Assembly: GCF_050434145.1 (NCBI RefSeq)
Contig: NZ_JBNPVX010000009.1
Coordinates: forward strand, 1-64,000
Reading direction: 5' to 3'
DNA: 64,000 bases
From: JAISST01 sp050434145
Lineage (GTDB): Bacteria > Fusobacteriota > Fusobacteriia > Fusobacteriales > Fusobacteriaceae
Shown here: in pieces, positions 33,104 to 42,550 of the stretch
How the letters are laid out: each line of letters begins with the position of its first letter
How positions within the stretch are numbered: position 1 is the stretch's first letter
Program-made: the position numbers and the translations under genes
The notes under the pieces: generated by a model
The model's input: only the letters and a program-made list of their open reading frames with translations
Databases searched by the model: none
Told to the model about the DNA's origin: nothing

Positions 33104-33988
33104 TTATACAATATTACTCAATACTTTATATATAGTTTCTTTCAACTCATTTCTTTTTGCAATAATATCAACCATACCACACTTTAACAAAAACTCACTT
33201 GTTTGAAAATCTTCTGGTAGCTTTTGTCTTATTGTTTGCTCAATCACACGTCTACCTGCAAAGCCTATTGTTGCATCTGGTTCACTTATGATTAAATCTC
33301 CCAGCATAGCAAATGACGCTGTAACTCCACCAGTAGTTGGATTTACTGGTATAGATATAAATGGAACTCCTGCTCTTCTCAATTTTTCTGCAGCAGCAGA
33401 TGTCTTTGCCATTTGCATCAATGATAATATACCCTCATGCATTCTAGCTCCACCAGAGGTACACACTATAATTACTGGAATTCTTTCTTTCAGTCCTAAT
33501 TCCATTGCACGAGTTATTTTTTCACCCACAACAGATCCCATACTTCCACCTAAGAAATTAAAATCCATTACTCCAATACTCACTTTTATCCCATTAATAT
33601 TTCCTACACCAGTAAGTACTCCTTCTTTCATGTCACATTTATTTACCGAATCTCTATATTTTTCTGTATAACCAGGAAAAGATAGTGGATTTTCTGATTC
33701 TATTTCTTCAAATTTTTCTTCAAAACTTCCTTCATCTATAAGTAAGTTAATTCTTTCTCTTGCAGTCATATTGAAGTAATAGTCACATCTTGGACATGTT
33801 TGCAAATTTCCTGCTAAATCAGTTTTATACAAAATTTCGCTACAACTAGGGCATTTAATCCATAAACCCGTTGTATTTTCATCAATCATTTTCTTTTCTT
33901 TTTCTTCTTCTTTCAATGAATCAACTGTGAGAGTAACATATTTTTTTCTCCCAGTATTCAAGAAAAAGTTACTTTTAAAAAGTTTCAT
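33104..33988 (-). CDS. accD: Acetyl-CoA carboxylase carboxyltransferase subunit beta
   Basis: A 294-residue partner of AccA. The N-terminal C4 zinc ribbon reads CPSCSEILYKTDLAGNLQTC followed by PRC (about 46-68), and the carboxyltransferase core shows GARMHEGILSLMQMAKTSAA and PTTGGVTASFAMLGD, typical of AccD. It begins with an AGGAGGATAT site and precedes accA by about 20 bases. The 240 bases upstream are AT-rich and probably contain its promoter; I see no FapR-like palindrome there. Confidence 0.95.
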   Translation of the reverse strand: MKLFKSNFFLNTGRKKYVTLTVDSLKEEEKEKKMIDENTTGLWIKCPSCSEILYKTDLAGNLQTCPRCDYYFNMTARERINLLIDEGSFEEKFEEIESENPLSFPGYTEKYRDSVNKCDMKEGVLTGVGNINGIKVSIGVMDFNFLGGSMGSVVGEKITRAMELGLKERIPVIIVCTSGGARMHEGILSLMQMAKTSAAAEKLRRAGVPFISIPVNPTTGGVTASFAMLGDLIISEPDATIGFAGRRVIEQTIRQKLPEDFQTSEFLLKCGMVDIIAKRNELKETIYKVLSNIV

Positions 33989-34166
33989 ATATCCTCCTAC
34001 AACTTCTGTAAGTTATTCGAATATTTTCTAAATAATTACCCACTATATATGATACTATATTTTTAGGAAAAAAGCTATCATTTATATTTTAAATAGAAAA
34101 TTTCCCATTATTTCATCCTTCTTTTTATTGGCTATTTCTACGAATTAATAAATCTCATAATAATAT

Positions 34167-34195
34167 TTGATTTTAATCCATTTTTAGTATAAAAT
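34167..34195 (+). promoter_or_regulatory. Candidate promoter of the lipoprotein gene
   Basis: TTGATT (34167-34172), 17-base spacer, TAAAAT (34190-34195). It is a reasonable but not perfect match, about 33 bases before the ATG of the only plus-strand gene in this part of the window. Confidence 0.5.
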
Positions 34196-34228
34196 AGGTT
34201 ATATCAAGAAAAATAAGGAGGTAACAAC

Positions 34229-34795
34229 ATGAACAAATTATTATTCTCTCTTGTTATTAGCATTACTATCATATCTGGATGCTCAAGTCTTACTTCATCT
34301 GGTTCAAACACTTCATCTGGAACTACTACAAGTCCTGGATCAGCTATTTCAAAGATCTTTAGTAAAATTCCATCTGACTTACAAGAAGAGGTTAATAATA
34401 GAGTCGACACTAATAGTGAATTATTTGGCTTTGGCACTGCTAACTCTGCAAAAATAGGATCTGCTGCTGGTCAAATGAAATCTTTAGATAATGCCAAAAG
34501 TGATTTAAATAGTAAAATTAAAAAAGAGGCACAAAAATATTTAAATGCTCACTATAACTCACTTGAACCTTATACAAAAACTCTAGTAAAACCTGCTTTG
34601 TCTGACCTTGTCAATCATACCACAGAGCTAAGTGCTTACAACATTACTCAAAAAGGTGCTTGGGAAGGTGAAAATAAAGTTCATAGCTTAGTTACTGTAA
34701 AAACTTCTGACATTGAAACCCATGCTAAAAATGTTTTTTCTACATTCTTAGATAATATGTCAGATAAGATTTCTAGTGCTAAAAGCTCTATATAA
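34229..34795 (+). CDS. Predicted lipoprotein, possibly LPP20-like
   Basis: A 188-residue protein with a lipoprotein signal (MNKLLFSLVISITIISGC, lipobox ISGC, Cys18), a Ser/Thr/Gly-rich linker (about 19-43) and a mostly helical domain. The stretch AYNITQKGAWEGENKVHSLV (about 139-158) is reminiscent of the Trp-containing strand of LPP20-type outer-membrane lipoproteins, but I cannot confirm that family. It is monocistronic: own promoter, AAGGAGG site and a strong bidirectional terminator after it, in a region where all other genes run on the minus strand. Confidence 0.8.
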   Translation: MNKLLFSLVISITIISGCSSLTSSGSNTSSGTTTSPGSAISKIFSKIPSDLQEEVNNRVDTNSELFGFGTANSAKIGSAAGQMKSLDNAKSDLNSKIKKEAQKYLNAHYNSLEPYTKTLVKPALSDLVNHTTELSAYNITQKGAWEGENKVHSLVTVKTSDIETHAKNVFSTFLDNMSDKISSAKSSI

Positions 34796-34811
34796 TTAAT
34801 GATTGTTTATA

Positions 34812-34853
34812 AAAAACTTGTCTTTTTATTTGTAAATAAAGAGACAAGTTTTT
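34812..34853. terminator. Bidirectional intrinsic terminator
   Basis: A nearly perfect stem of about 18 bp (AAAAACTTGTCT... at 34812-34831 with ...AGACAAGTTTTT at 34835-34853) with A and T tails on its two sides. It separates the lipoprotein gene from the convergent pseudouridine synthase gene, whose stop lies at its right edge. Confidence 0.85.
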
Positions 34854-35718
34854 ATTTTATTTTCTCATAAAATTTTTCTGGCAATGGCATCTCTATTTTT
34901 ACATTGTATCTGGGTATTTCAACATAAAAAGAATATAAATACATTTGATCTGCAGACCCAACACCATACTTCTTATCCCCAACAATTGGAATTCCTCTAT
35001 GTGATAATTGTACTCTTAGTTGATGTGTACGCCCACTTTCCAATCTACCAACTAATAATGTATATCTACTATTTCTACTTATCACTTCATAATGAGTTAA
35101 TGACCTCTTTGCCCCTGCTATCTCTGCTTCATATAATTCTACTTTACTCTCTTCTTTTCTCAAAAAAGATTCCAAAGTAAATTTATTTTCATCTATATTG
35201 CCCTGTACTAAAATATAGTATTTTTTTATTACATAACCTTTCCTTAGTTCTTCTGATAGAATTCTTGCTATCTCCAATGACTTTGCACCAATTACAAGAC
35301 CAGATGTTTCTTTATCTATTCTATTAATAAAATTAAAATTATTATTTTGATAATATGCTTTAAACATTTCGGCTAGTCCATAACTATGTCCACTACCTTT
35401 ATGCATCACTACATTATTTTTCTTATTAAATATGATAATTCCCTCATCTTCATAAACAATTCCAGTTGCTAATTCGTTTTTTTCTTTCTCACTTAACTCA
35501 AAAAAGAATATTTTTTCTTTTTTAGAATCATCAAAATATACTTTTACAACATCTCCAAGTAATAATCTATAATTTTCTTTTACCTTTTTTCCATTTACTT
35601 TTATTTTTCCAGTCCTAAAGCCTTTAAATATTTCATTTAAACTAACTAGGGGATATTTTTTTCTAAGAAATCTATCCAATCTAACATTAGAATATTCATT
35701 TTCTATGATATATTCCAT
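34852..35718 (-). CDS. RluA-family pseudouridine synthase (RluD-like)
   Basis: Isomerises specific uridines in rRNA or tRNA. The 288 residues carry an N-terminal S4 RNA-binding domain (about 10-75, RLDRFLRKKYPLVS) and the catalytic domain with FINRIDKETSGLVIGAKS (about 133-150); the catalytic Asp lies in RIDKETSG, a variant of the common RLDKxTSG. Near the C-terminus GRTHQLRVQLSHRGIPIVGDKKYG is fully typical. The exact target position (RluC or RluD type) cannot be assigned. It lies one base from the rodA stop, so it is in the same transcript. Confidence 0.88.
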   Translation of the reverse strand: MEYIIENEYSNVRLDRFLRKKYPLVSLNEIFKGFRTGKIKVNGKKVKENYRLLLGDVVKVYFDDSKKEKIFFFELSEKEKNELATGIVYEDEGIIIFNKKNNVVMHKGSGHSYGLAEMFKAYYQNNNFNFINRIDKETSGLVIGAKSLEIARILSEELRKGYVIKKYYILVQGNIDENKFTLESFLRKEESKVELYEAEIAGAKRSLTHYEVISRNSRYTLLVGRLESGRTHQLRVQLSHRGIPIVGDKKYGVGSADQMYLYSFYVEIPRYNVKIEMPLPEKFYEKIK

Positions 35719-35719
35719 A

Positions 35720-36832
35720 TTATTCTCCTCTATAAATTTTTATACTTTGTACTATTCCAAGCATCATAAAAGAAAATACTAATGAACTTCCTCCATAACT
35801 CATAAATAATAAAGGAAGACCTGTGATTGGCATTATACCCATTATCATTCCCAAATTAATAAAAATATGAAATATAAATATTGATGCAACACCATAACAA
35901 ATTAATTTTCCATATTGATCCTCTGTACTTCTACCTATTGACAAAATCTGAAGTACTAATACCAAATACAAAAATAATAGCAACATTCCACCAACTAATC
36001 CACGTTCTTCCATAAAGACAGAACCAATAAAATCTGTATGTGCTTCTGGCAAAAATCTCAATTTACTCTGAGTATTGTTCATGAATCCTTTTCCATATAC
36101 TCCACCTGATCCAATGGCAATCATGGACTGAACCACATTCCATCCACTTCCTCGTATATCTGCCTCTGGATTTAAAAAAGTAAGAATTCTTTGTTTCTGA
36201 TAATCTTCCATTAGAAAAAAATATCCCATTGGAGCTAGAACTATCGCACTTATGATTCCACCTAGTATTAGCTTCCAATCCAACCCATGGATAAATACCA
36301 TTGCTGTGAATATCACTAATAACACCAATGCTGTCCCTAAGTCTGGCTGTTTTGCTATTAATGCAAATACTGGTGCAATAAACAAAAATGACAAAGCAAA
36401 ATCTTTAAATCTATCAAATCTTTTTTCTTTAAACTTTAGCACCAAAAATTTTGCAAAAGTTAGTATAACCAACATTTTGGAAAACTCTGATGGTTGGACA
36501 GTAAACCCACCTATTTCTATCCATCTTTTTGCACCTAATCTACTAGACCCAAAAACATATACCGAAATAAGCATTAATATATTTATCATATATATTAACT
36601 TATAATACTTCCCATATTTTCTGTAGTCAATAAAAGAAAAGAAAATATATACAAGTATCCCTATCCCCGCCCAAATCATTTCTCTAATATAAAATAGATT
36701 TGTCCTCGAAATAGTTGCGCTATAGATTGTTATCACACTTATTATAACTATAGCAATACTATTCAAAAGTAGTACGTGATTCATTTTCTTTATTCTTCTA
36801 ATAACCTGTTTCAATTCTCTACTTATAGCCAT
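35720..36832 (-). CDS. rodA: Rod shape-determining SEDS protein RodA
   Basis: A 370-residue SEDS family glycosyltransferase with about ten membrane helices that polymerises lipid II for side-wall growth. Motifs include GAKRWIEIGGFTVQPSEFSKM (about 97-117), AKQPDLGTALVLL (about 155-167) and the large loop ILTFLNPEADIRGSGWNVVQSMIAIGSGG. Near the C-terminus come GLPLLFMSYGGSSL. RodA is favoured over FtsW because of its length and the absence of division genes nearby; no mreBCD or pbp2 genes are adjacent. Confidence 0.88.
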   Translation of the reverse strand: MAISRELKQVIRRIKKMNHVLLLNSIAIVIISVITIYSATISRTNLFYIREMIWAGIGILVYIFFSFIDYRKYGKYYKLIYMINILMLISVYVFGSSRLGAKRWIEIGGFTVQPSEFSKMLVILTFAKFLVLKFKEKRFDRFKDFALSFLFIAPVFALIAKQPDLGTALVLLVIFTAMVFIHGLDWKLILGGIISAIVLAPMGYFFLMEDYQKQRILTFLNPEADIRGSGWNVVQSMIAIGSGGVYGKGFMNNTQSKLRFLPEAHTDFIGSVFMEERGLVGGMLLLFLYLVLVLQILSIGRSTEDQYGKLICYGVASIFIFHIFINLGMIMGIMPITGLPLLFMSYGGSSLVFSFMMLGIVQSIKIYRGE

Positions 36833-36852
36833 GATTTTTCTATCCTCTTTCT

Positions 36853-37293
36853 TTATTTACCAGTGTGTCCAAAACCACCTGCACCTCGTTCTGTGTCATC
36901 CAAATTTTCCACAATTTCCCATTGAATTTGTTCGACTTTATTTAGTACTAATTGCCCTATTCTTTCATTTGGATTTATAATATATGATTCCTTACTCAGA
37001 TTTGCTATTATCAATTTCACCTCTCCACGATAATCACTATCTATAGTACCTGGAGTATTCAATAATGTGATCCCATATTTCAATGCCATTCCACTTCTAG
37101 GACGCACTTGTACTTCATATCCATCTGGTATTGCTATTTTTAACCCTGTTGGTAATAATATTCTATCCAATGATTTCAATTCTATAGGTTCAGGTATATT
37201 AGCTCTTACATCTAATCCAGCCGATCCTTCTGTCTCATACTTTGGTAATTCAACTTTGTCTTCTTTCACAACTTTTACTCTAATTTTTTTCAT
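36853..37293 (-). CDS. dut: dUTP diphosphatase
   Basis: Hydrolyses dUTP to dUMP and pyrophosphate, preventing uracil incorporation and supplying thymidylate synthesis. The 146-residue trimeric-type dUTPase shows the five family motifs: AGLDVRA, RPRSGMALKYGI, NTPGTIDSDYRGEV, RIGQLVL and, at the C-terminus, ERGAGGFGHTG (the Gly-rich lid). ATG 37293 follows AAGGAGAT; an upstream ATG at 37314 lacks a site. The M16 peptidase gene ends 10 bases upstream. Confidence 0.95.
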   Translation of the reverse strand: MKKIRVKVVKEDKVELPKYETEGSAGLDVRANIPEPIELKSLDRILLPTGLKIAIPDGYEVQVRPRSGMALKYGITLLNTPGTIDSDYRGEVKLIIANLSKESYIINPNERIGQLVLNKVEQIQWEIVENLDDTERGAGGFGHTGK

Positions 37294-37303
37294 AAGATCT
37301 CCT

Positions 37304-38530
37304 TTACTTGACATTCCCTACTACTGTTAGCGAATAATAATTTTCATCAAACATATATTTAGCAACATCTATTATATCTTCTATTTTTATTTTCTCTATT
37401 TTTTCTGTAATTTCTTTTATATTTTGTACCTTCTTATACAAAATATAAGAATTTCCCATTCTCTCCATTCTATTCTTACTACTTTCCATAGAAAAAACTA
37501 AAGAACTTAATATTTGATTCTTTGCTTTTATAAATTCTTTTTCTTCTATTCCTTTTTCTCTTATATCAGAAAATTCCTTTCTAATTATATCTATGACTTT
37601 TCTATAGTCTTTTTTTGTGGTACCTGCATACACAGAAAATAATCCATCTTCAAAAAAACTAGAACTATAAGAATATACAGAATATGCAAGTCCAAGTTCT
37701 TCTCGAATCTTTTGAAATAACCTTGAGCTCATTCCACCACCTAATACACTACTGATTATGGAAGAAGTATATTTTCTCTCATCCAATAAAGAAGTTCCTC
37801 TAGTATTTACGCACAAATGTACTTGATTTATATCTTTTTTTATTATATTTTCACCTTTTACTATTTTATAGCTAACATCATTTTTTCTTATTTTAGAATT
37901 ATCTTTGATTTTACCAAAAGTTTTATTAAGCAGACCAAAAATCTGATCATAATCTATCTTTCCAGCTACTGATATCACCATATTTGATGCTTTATACATT
38001 AATTTATAGTAATTTAAAAATTTTTCTCTAGAAATATTATTTAGAGATTTTTCGGTTCCAAGTACACTATTTCCTTGTGGGCCTTTTATTGCATACTTTA
38101 TATTTTCATCATGAACAATGTCCTCAGGTATATCTTTATACATTTTTATTTCTTCAATAATAACACTTCTTTCTTTATCCAAATTTTCTTGAGTAAAAGT
38201 AGAATTCAAAAACATATCACTCAACACATCTACACCTTTATCTATCTTGTCATGAAGCATCTTTATATAGTACACTGTGCTTCGTCTACCAGTATATGCA
38301 TTTATATCCCCACCTTCTATATCTATTATTTCAGATATATCTTTTGCACTTCTTTTTTTTGTTCCCTTAAACATCATGTGTTCTATATAATGGGATAAAC
38401 CACTTTCATCTGGCAACTCTTCTTGAGCACCAGTTTTGATAAAAACACCTAAACTAACTGTTGATGTGTTGTTTATTTTTTCCATTAATACTGGTATTTT
38501 ATTATCTAAATATCCTATTTTCACACTCAT
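37304..38530 (-). CDS. M16 family zinc peptidase (processing peptidase-like)
   Basis: A 408-residue pitrilysin-type peptidase of the short bacterial class (YmxG/PqqL-like). The inverted zinc motif HYIEH (about residues 46-50, HxxEH) and the third ligand Glu in EEIKMYKD about 75 residues on are both present, so the enzyme should be active. The C-terminal M16C domain (about 165-350) follows. It lies between lptG and dut in a tightly packed run. The substrate is unknown. I see no signal peptide, so it is probably cytoplasmic. Confidence 0.9.
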   Translation of the reverse strand: MSVKIGYLDNKIPVLMEKINNTSTVSLGVFIKTGAQEELPDESGLSHYIEHMMFKGTKKRSAKDISEIIDIEGGDINAYTGRRSTVYYIKMLHDKIDKGVDVLSDMFLNSTFTQENLDKERSVIIEEIKMYKDIPEDIVHDENIKYAIKGPQGNSVLGTEKSLNNISREKFLNYYKLMYKASNMVISVAGKIDYDQIFGLLNKTFGKIKDNSKIRKNDVSYKIVKGENIIKKDINQVHLCVNTRGTSLLDERKYTSSIISSVLGGGMSSRLFQKIREELGLAYSVYSYSSSFFEDGLFSVYAGTTKKDYRKVIDIIRKEFSDIREKGIEEKEFIKAKNQILSSLVFSMESSKNRMERMGNSYILYKKVQNIKEITEKIEKIKIEDIIDVAKYMFDENYYSLTVVGNVK

Positions 38531-38543
38531 CTTATCTCCATAT

Positions 38544-39629
38544 TTAATATTCTGCTCTATTTAAAAAATAAAGTCCCCCTAAGAAAAAAATTATGTTTGG
38601 TATCCACCCAGAAATAAAAGAGTTCAGTGTGCCACTCTTACTCCAAGCTTCAAAAGCCCCCTGAACAATATAATATCCATACCCCAAACATATACAAGTA
38701 CCTATACTCAGTGCAGAACCTCCTCTTACATATCTGCTACCTAAAGCAAGTCCCAAAAAAACCACTATAAAACTAGCAAACGGGAAAGAATATCTATTAC
38801 CTAATTCCACCATAATTGCCTGTACATCTCCACCTGTACTTTTTATTTCTCTAGCTGCTTTTTTTAATCCACTAATAGTAAGTGTTCTTGGTTCCTCCAT
38901 TACAGTGATGAACTTATCTGGATGCTCAGTATACTTATTTTCAGAAAAAATTTTAACTTGTTTTCCTGTGGAATTTTCTTGTGGATGATAAATATATGCA
39001 TCTTGTAAAGCCCATAATTTTTTAGTAAAATTATATCTTCCAGTCTTTGCTAAAATAACTCTATCAATTTTATTAAATTCTTCATTTAAATCGATCAGTA
39101 TAACATTTTCTGCAAATCCATCTATTCTGTTGATTTTATTCATTTTATATATATAATTTCCTTGATTTTCTCCACGTAAAAAAGCATCCTTTTTTTCTAT
39201 TGGCACCTCTCTATTGGCTCTACTGGAATTTCTCAGTTTCAGATTTGTCTTGTATGCCTTTGGATACACAGTATCATTTACTGCAAAAACTACAATAGAA
39301 ATAAAAGCAGCAATAATTACTGGAACACGTACTATTCTTCTAAACCTCACTCCAGCAGTTTTTAATGAAATGATCTCAAGACTTGAGGCCATTGTACTCA
39401 CTGTTAACAGTCCTCCCAACAATACAGCTATTGGCGACACTTCGACAAATATTTTTGGTACTAAAGTTAATATATATGGCAATATATCTTTATGGGCCAT
39501 ATTCCCATCAGCAACAAATTTCAATACTTTAAATATTTGACTGATAATAAATATTCCTATAAAAGCTATTAAACTGATAGAATATGATTTTATAAAGGTT
39601 TTTCCAATATATTTATCTATTATTTTCAT
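38544..39629 (-). CDS. lptG: LPS export permease LptG/LptF family (second copy)
   Basis: A 361-residue YjgP/YjgQ-family membrane protein: three N-terminal helices, a periplasmic beta-jellyroll domain (about 130-260) and three C-terminal helices. With its paralogue encoded directly upstream and LptB it forms the ABC transporter that extracts LPS from the inner membrane. It starts MKIIDKYIGK, almost the same as its neighbour. ATG 39629 has a GGTGAT site and lies about 7 bases after the lptF stop region. LptG is assigned only because it is the second gene. Confidence 0.85.
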   Translation of the reverse strand: MKIIDKYIGKTFIKSYSISLIAFIGIFIISQIFKVLKFVADGNMAHKDILPYILTLVPKIFVEVSPIAVLLGGLLTVSTMASSLEIISLKTAGVRFRRIVRVPVIIAAFISIVVFAVNDTVYPKAYKTNLKLRNSSRANREVPIEKKDAFLRGENQGNYIYKMNKINRIDGFAENVILIDLNEEFNKIDRVILAKTGRYNFTKKLWALQDAYIYHPQENSTGKQVKIFSENKYTEHPDKFITVMEEPRTLTISGLKKAAREIKSTGGDVQAIMVELGNRYSFPFASFIVVFLGLALGSRYVRGGSALSIGTCICLGYGYYIVQGAFEAWSKSGTLNSFISGWIPNIIFFLGGLYFLNRAEY

Positions 39630-39634
39630 TTCTA

Positions 39635-40795
39635 TCACCTTACTTTTCTTTTATATATAAACATTGTCAATCCAAACAAGAGTAAATTTGGTGTCCATAC
39701 CCCAATAAATGGTAATATTTTCCCCCTTGTTGCCATTACCATTCCTACATTTAACAAAGTTATATAAGAAAAAATTATCACTAAGCTTATGGAAAAGCTC
39801 AGTCCTTTACCACTTCTGTGGTGTCCTATTGTAAGCAAAACTCCCAAAACACTCAGCATTATTGTAGCTAATGGCAATGCAATTTTCCTGTTAATTTCTA
39901 CATAATATGGTGCTAGAATCTTTTTCTTTTCAACTCTCTTATTTACTTTCTTATTTATTTTATTCTCTACTCTATTATTTTCATTATTATTTATTTCTTC
40001 TTGCTCTATCTCTATCTTTTTTTTCTTTATTTCTTGCAACAACATGGAAATGTTCATTGCTTCCACATCTTTTATTTTTATCTTAATATCTTCAAAATAG
40101 GCACTTAAAGGAATTTTTTTCTCTTCAAAAGAATTACGCCATTCTTCCTTCCCACTTTCATCATATTTATAAAAATATGAGTCTTTAAGAACCATTGATG
40201 ATTCATCCCAGTAAGATTCATTTCCAATTAATAAAGAAGGAAAATTTTTATCTGCATCCTTTTGAAATATTAACACTCCATTGGCAATTCCTGTGCTATT
40301 ATTTAGCCTATCTATGTATAAGCTATATTCGTCAACTTCATCTATAAAAGTTTTATCTTTCAGTTGAAAAACTGGATTTTCAAAAGCTATTTTTCTACTT
40401 AAATATTGTAATTTCCCAAATGACCTAGGTATGATGCTTTCTTGCAAAAAAAATATAAACAAAGTTACTCCTATTGCTGAAAAAATAACTGGTTTTAATA
40501 TTCGCTTTATACTTATTCCAGAGGAAGTCATTGCTGTGGCTTCACTTGTTTTGGTAAAATTTGCAAAAGTTATCATTATCCCCAAAAACATTCCCATCGG
40601 AATTGTTTGCGCTATAATTGGTGGTAAATAAAAAGACAACATCCTCACCACATCTAGTAAAGATATTCCCTTAACTATAATACTTTCCATCATAGCAACT
40701 ATAATTTCTATGATAAAAATAAACGTAAAAAGAGAGACACCAAAAATAACTGGCATCGTAATCTCTTTCAGAATATATTTATCAATTATTTTCAT
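39635..40795 (-). CDS. lptF: LPS export permease LptF/LptG family (first copy)
   Basis: A 386-residue paralogue of the next gene with the same six-helix plus jellyroll plan. Between the jellyroll and the last three helices there is an unusual, highly charged low-complexity stretch of about 45 residues rich in Lys, Glu and Asn (about 255-300, for example KKKIEIEQEEINNNENNRVE). The C-terminal part EINRKIALPLATIMLSVLGVLL is typical. Its lptG partner follows immediately; lptB lies about 10 kb upstream in the same orientation. Confidence 0.87.
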   Translation of the reverse strand: MKIIDKYILKEITMPVIFGVSLFTFIFIIEIIVAMMESIIVKGISLLDVVRMLSFYLPPIIAQTIPMGMFLGIMITFANFTKTSEATAMTSSGISIKRILKPVIFSAIGVTLFIFFLQESIIPRSFGKLQYLSRKIAFENPVFQLKDKTFIDEVDEYSLYIDRLNNSTGIANGVLIFQKDADKNFPSLLIGNESYWDESSMVLKDSYFYKYDESGKEEWRNSFEEKKIPLSAYFEDIKIKIKDVEAMNISMLLQEIKKKKIEIEQEEINNNENNRVENKINKKVNKRVEKKKILAPYYVEINRKIALPLATIMLSVLGVLLTIGHHRSGKGLSFSISLVIIFSYITLLNVGMVMATRGKILPFIGVWTPNLLLFGLTMFIYKRKVR

Positions 40796-40823
40796 GTATT
40801 TTCCCCACTGATTTTTATAAAAT

Positions 40824-41360
40824 TTAGTAACTTAATCTGCTCATTTTATCATTCATTACATTTTCATTATTTATATTATTTAATTTATCTCCAATTGCAC
40901 TAGGTAAATACTCTTTTATTGTAGGAATAAATTTTATAAATAACTCATTTGCTTTGCTTTGCCCTATATATTCTTTCACTGGCACTACAAACTCACCTGC
41001 GATATTTGCAGCAAGAAGAACAATACTAACTATAAGGGCACCTCTTCCAAAACCAATTAATCCTCCTAAAATTCTTATAATTGGACTTTTTCTTTCTCCA
41101 TTAAACACTCTCTGTAAATAATGAACAATAAGTGTTATCAACATCCAGCAAATAATAAATACCACAATATAAGCAATAAAATAATAACCACTTTCAATTT
41201 TCAGAGATGTTTTTTCAATTACTGTAGGTGTTATTTTTTTACTTATGAAAAAACTAGCCATTACCCCAAATATTGTCAATACTTCAACAAAAATACCATT
41301 TCTAACCCCCAAAAATACTAATATTAGCAAAACTAAAATTACAAATATATCTAAATACAT
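40824..41360 (-). CDS. cvpA: CvpA family membrane protein
   Basis: A 178-residue inner-membrane protein with four predicted helices: LDIFVILVLLILVFLGVRNGIF at the N-terminus, followed by helices near 25-45, 60-85 and 105-125. The G-x-x-R-G pattern GLIGFGRGALI is typical of CvpA (colicin V production protein). Its biochemical role is unclear; it affects envelope integrity in other bacteria. ATG 41360 follows GGAGGG; a longer frame up to 41435 has no ribosome binding site. Confidence 0.85.
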   Translation of the reverse strand: MYLDIFVILVLLILVFLGVRNGIFVEVLTIFGVMASFFISKKITPTVIEKTSLKIESGYYFIAYIVVFIICWMLITLIVHYLQRVFNGERKSPIIRILGGLIGFGRGALIVSIVLLAANIAGEFVVPVKEYIGQSKANELFIKFIPTIKEYLPSAIGDKLNNINNENVMNDKMSRLSY

Positions 41361-41374
41361 TTTTATCCCTCCAT

Positions 41375-42550
41375 TTATGAAATTTTTACCCACAAAGCCT
41401 TTAAATATAAAGTTTCTGGAATATGTAATATCCATGGATGATCTTCAGGTTGATAGTTCACCCCTATTACTTGTAACATTTTTCTGTTATTTGATGCAGC
41501 CATTCTTGTTACCTCTATGAGATCTTGTAATGTTATATAATAAGAACAAGTAATTACTCCTAAGATTCCATTGTTATCCAAGAGTTTAAAACTTTTATCA
41601 CACAAGTCATAAAAAAAATCCCGTCCTTTTTTAACATCCAATCTTTTTTTTACTATTGTAGGAGGATCTAATGTTATTATATCATATTTTTCATTTCTAG
41701 AAACCAAGGTATTTAACATCATTAAAGCATCACCCTCTTTTATGGAAAACTTACCTGATACCTGATTCAACAGGTAATTCTCATTAGATAAAGAAAGTGC
41801 ATGAGAATCCTTATCAATTAGTGTAGCAGAAGCTGCCCCATCTTTCAATGCACGCATTGCAAAACCACCACTACTTGAAAAAACATCTAAAAATTTGGTT
41901 TTATTTGTGATATAATTTTTTATAAATTTTCTTGATTCCCTCTGATCTAAGAAAAATCCTGTCTTTTGTCCGTTCACTATATCTACATTGTATTTCACTC
42001 CATTATCTATCATCAATACTTTGTCTGGTATATCTCCATAGATAATTCCTTTATTTTGCTCCACTCCTTCAATTACTCTGTTTTCAATATCGCTTCGTTC
42101 ATAAATTCCTTTAGGTTTATATACTTTTTTTATAGAATTTATTATCTCATTCTTAAAATATTCAATCCCAGAATTACGAAATTGCACTGATAGATATTTA
42201 TCAAAATAATCAATTATCAACCCTGGTATCCCATCTCCTTCAGAATAAAAGCCTCTAAAACTATTTGTTTCCTCCAAAAGCTTTAGTCTTTTATTATATG
42301 CTATTTCTATTTTATTTGTAAAAAATTTTTGATCTATTTTCTCATTTTCCAAAGTCAATACCCTAACAACACTGGAAGTATTCAATGTCACATATCCTGT
42401 TCCCAATGTCATTCCTTCTATATCCACCAACTCCACAATTTCACCATTTACTAAGTTGCCAGGAATATTTTTTATATCATCTAAATATATATTAGGATAA
42501 AAATTTAGTACTTTTTTTTCTTTATTTTTTATTAAACATATTTTTTTCAT
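41375..42550 (-). CDS. rlmI: 23S rRNA m5C methyltransferase, RlmI/RlmO-like
   Basis: A 391-residue class I SAM methyltransferase: N-terminal PUA-type domain (about 1-75), an EEHEC-like middle segment with FYSEGDGIPGLIIDYFDKYLSVQF, a QKTGFFLDQRESR motif and the SAM domain with LDVFSSSGGFAMRAL (about 215-229) and DPPTIVKK (motif IV, about 285-292). The CSYY near residue 330 carries the Cys expected for a C5-cytosine methyltransferase. Target assignment to a particular rRNA base is by family only. It abuts alr and precedes cvpA by about 15 bases. Confidence 0.87.
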   Translation of the reverse strand: MKKICLIKNKEKKVLNFYPNIYLDDIKNIPGNLVNGEIVELVDIEGMTLGTGYVTLNTSSVVRVLTLENEKIDQKFFTNKIEIAYNKRLKLLEETNSFRGFYSEGDGIPGLIIDYFDKYLSVQFRNSGIEYFKNEIINSIKKVYKPKGIYERSDIENRVIEGVEQNKGIIYGDIPDKVLMIDNGVKYNVDIVNGQKTGFFLDQRESRKFIKNYITNKTKFLDVFSSSGGFAMRALKDGAASATLIDKDSHALSLSNENYLLNQVSGKFSIKEGDALMMLNTLVSRNEKYDIITLDPPTIVKKRLDVKKGRDFFYDLCDKSFKLLDNNGILGVITCSYYITLQDLIEVTRMAASNNRKMLQVIGVNYQPEDHPWILHIPETLYLKALWVKIS

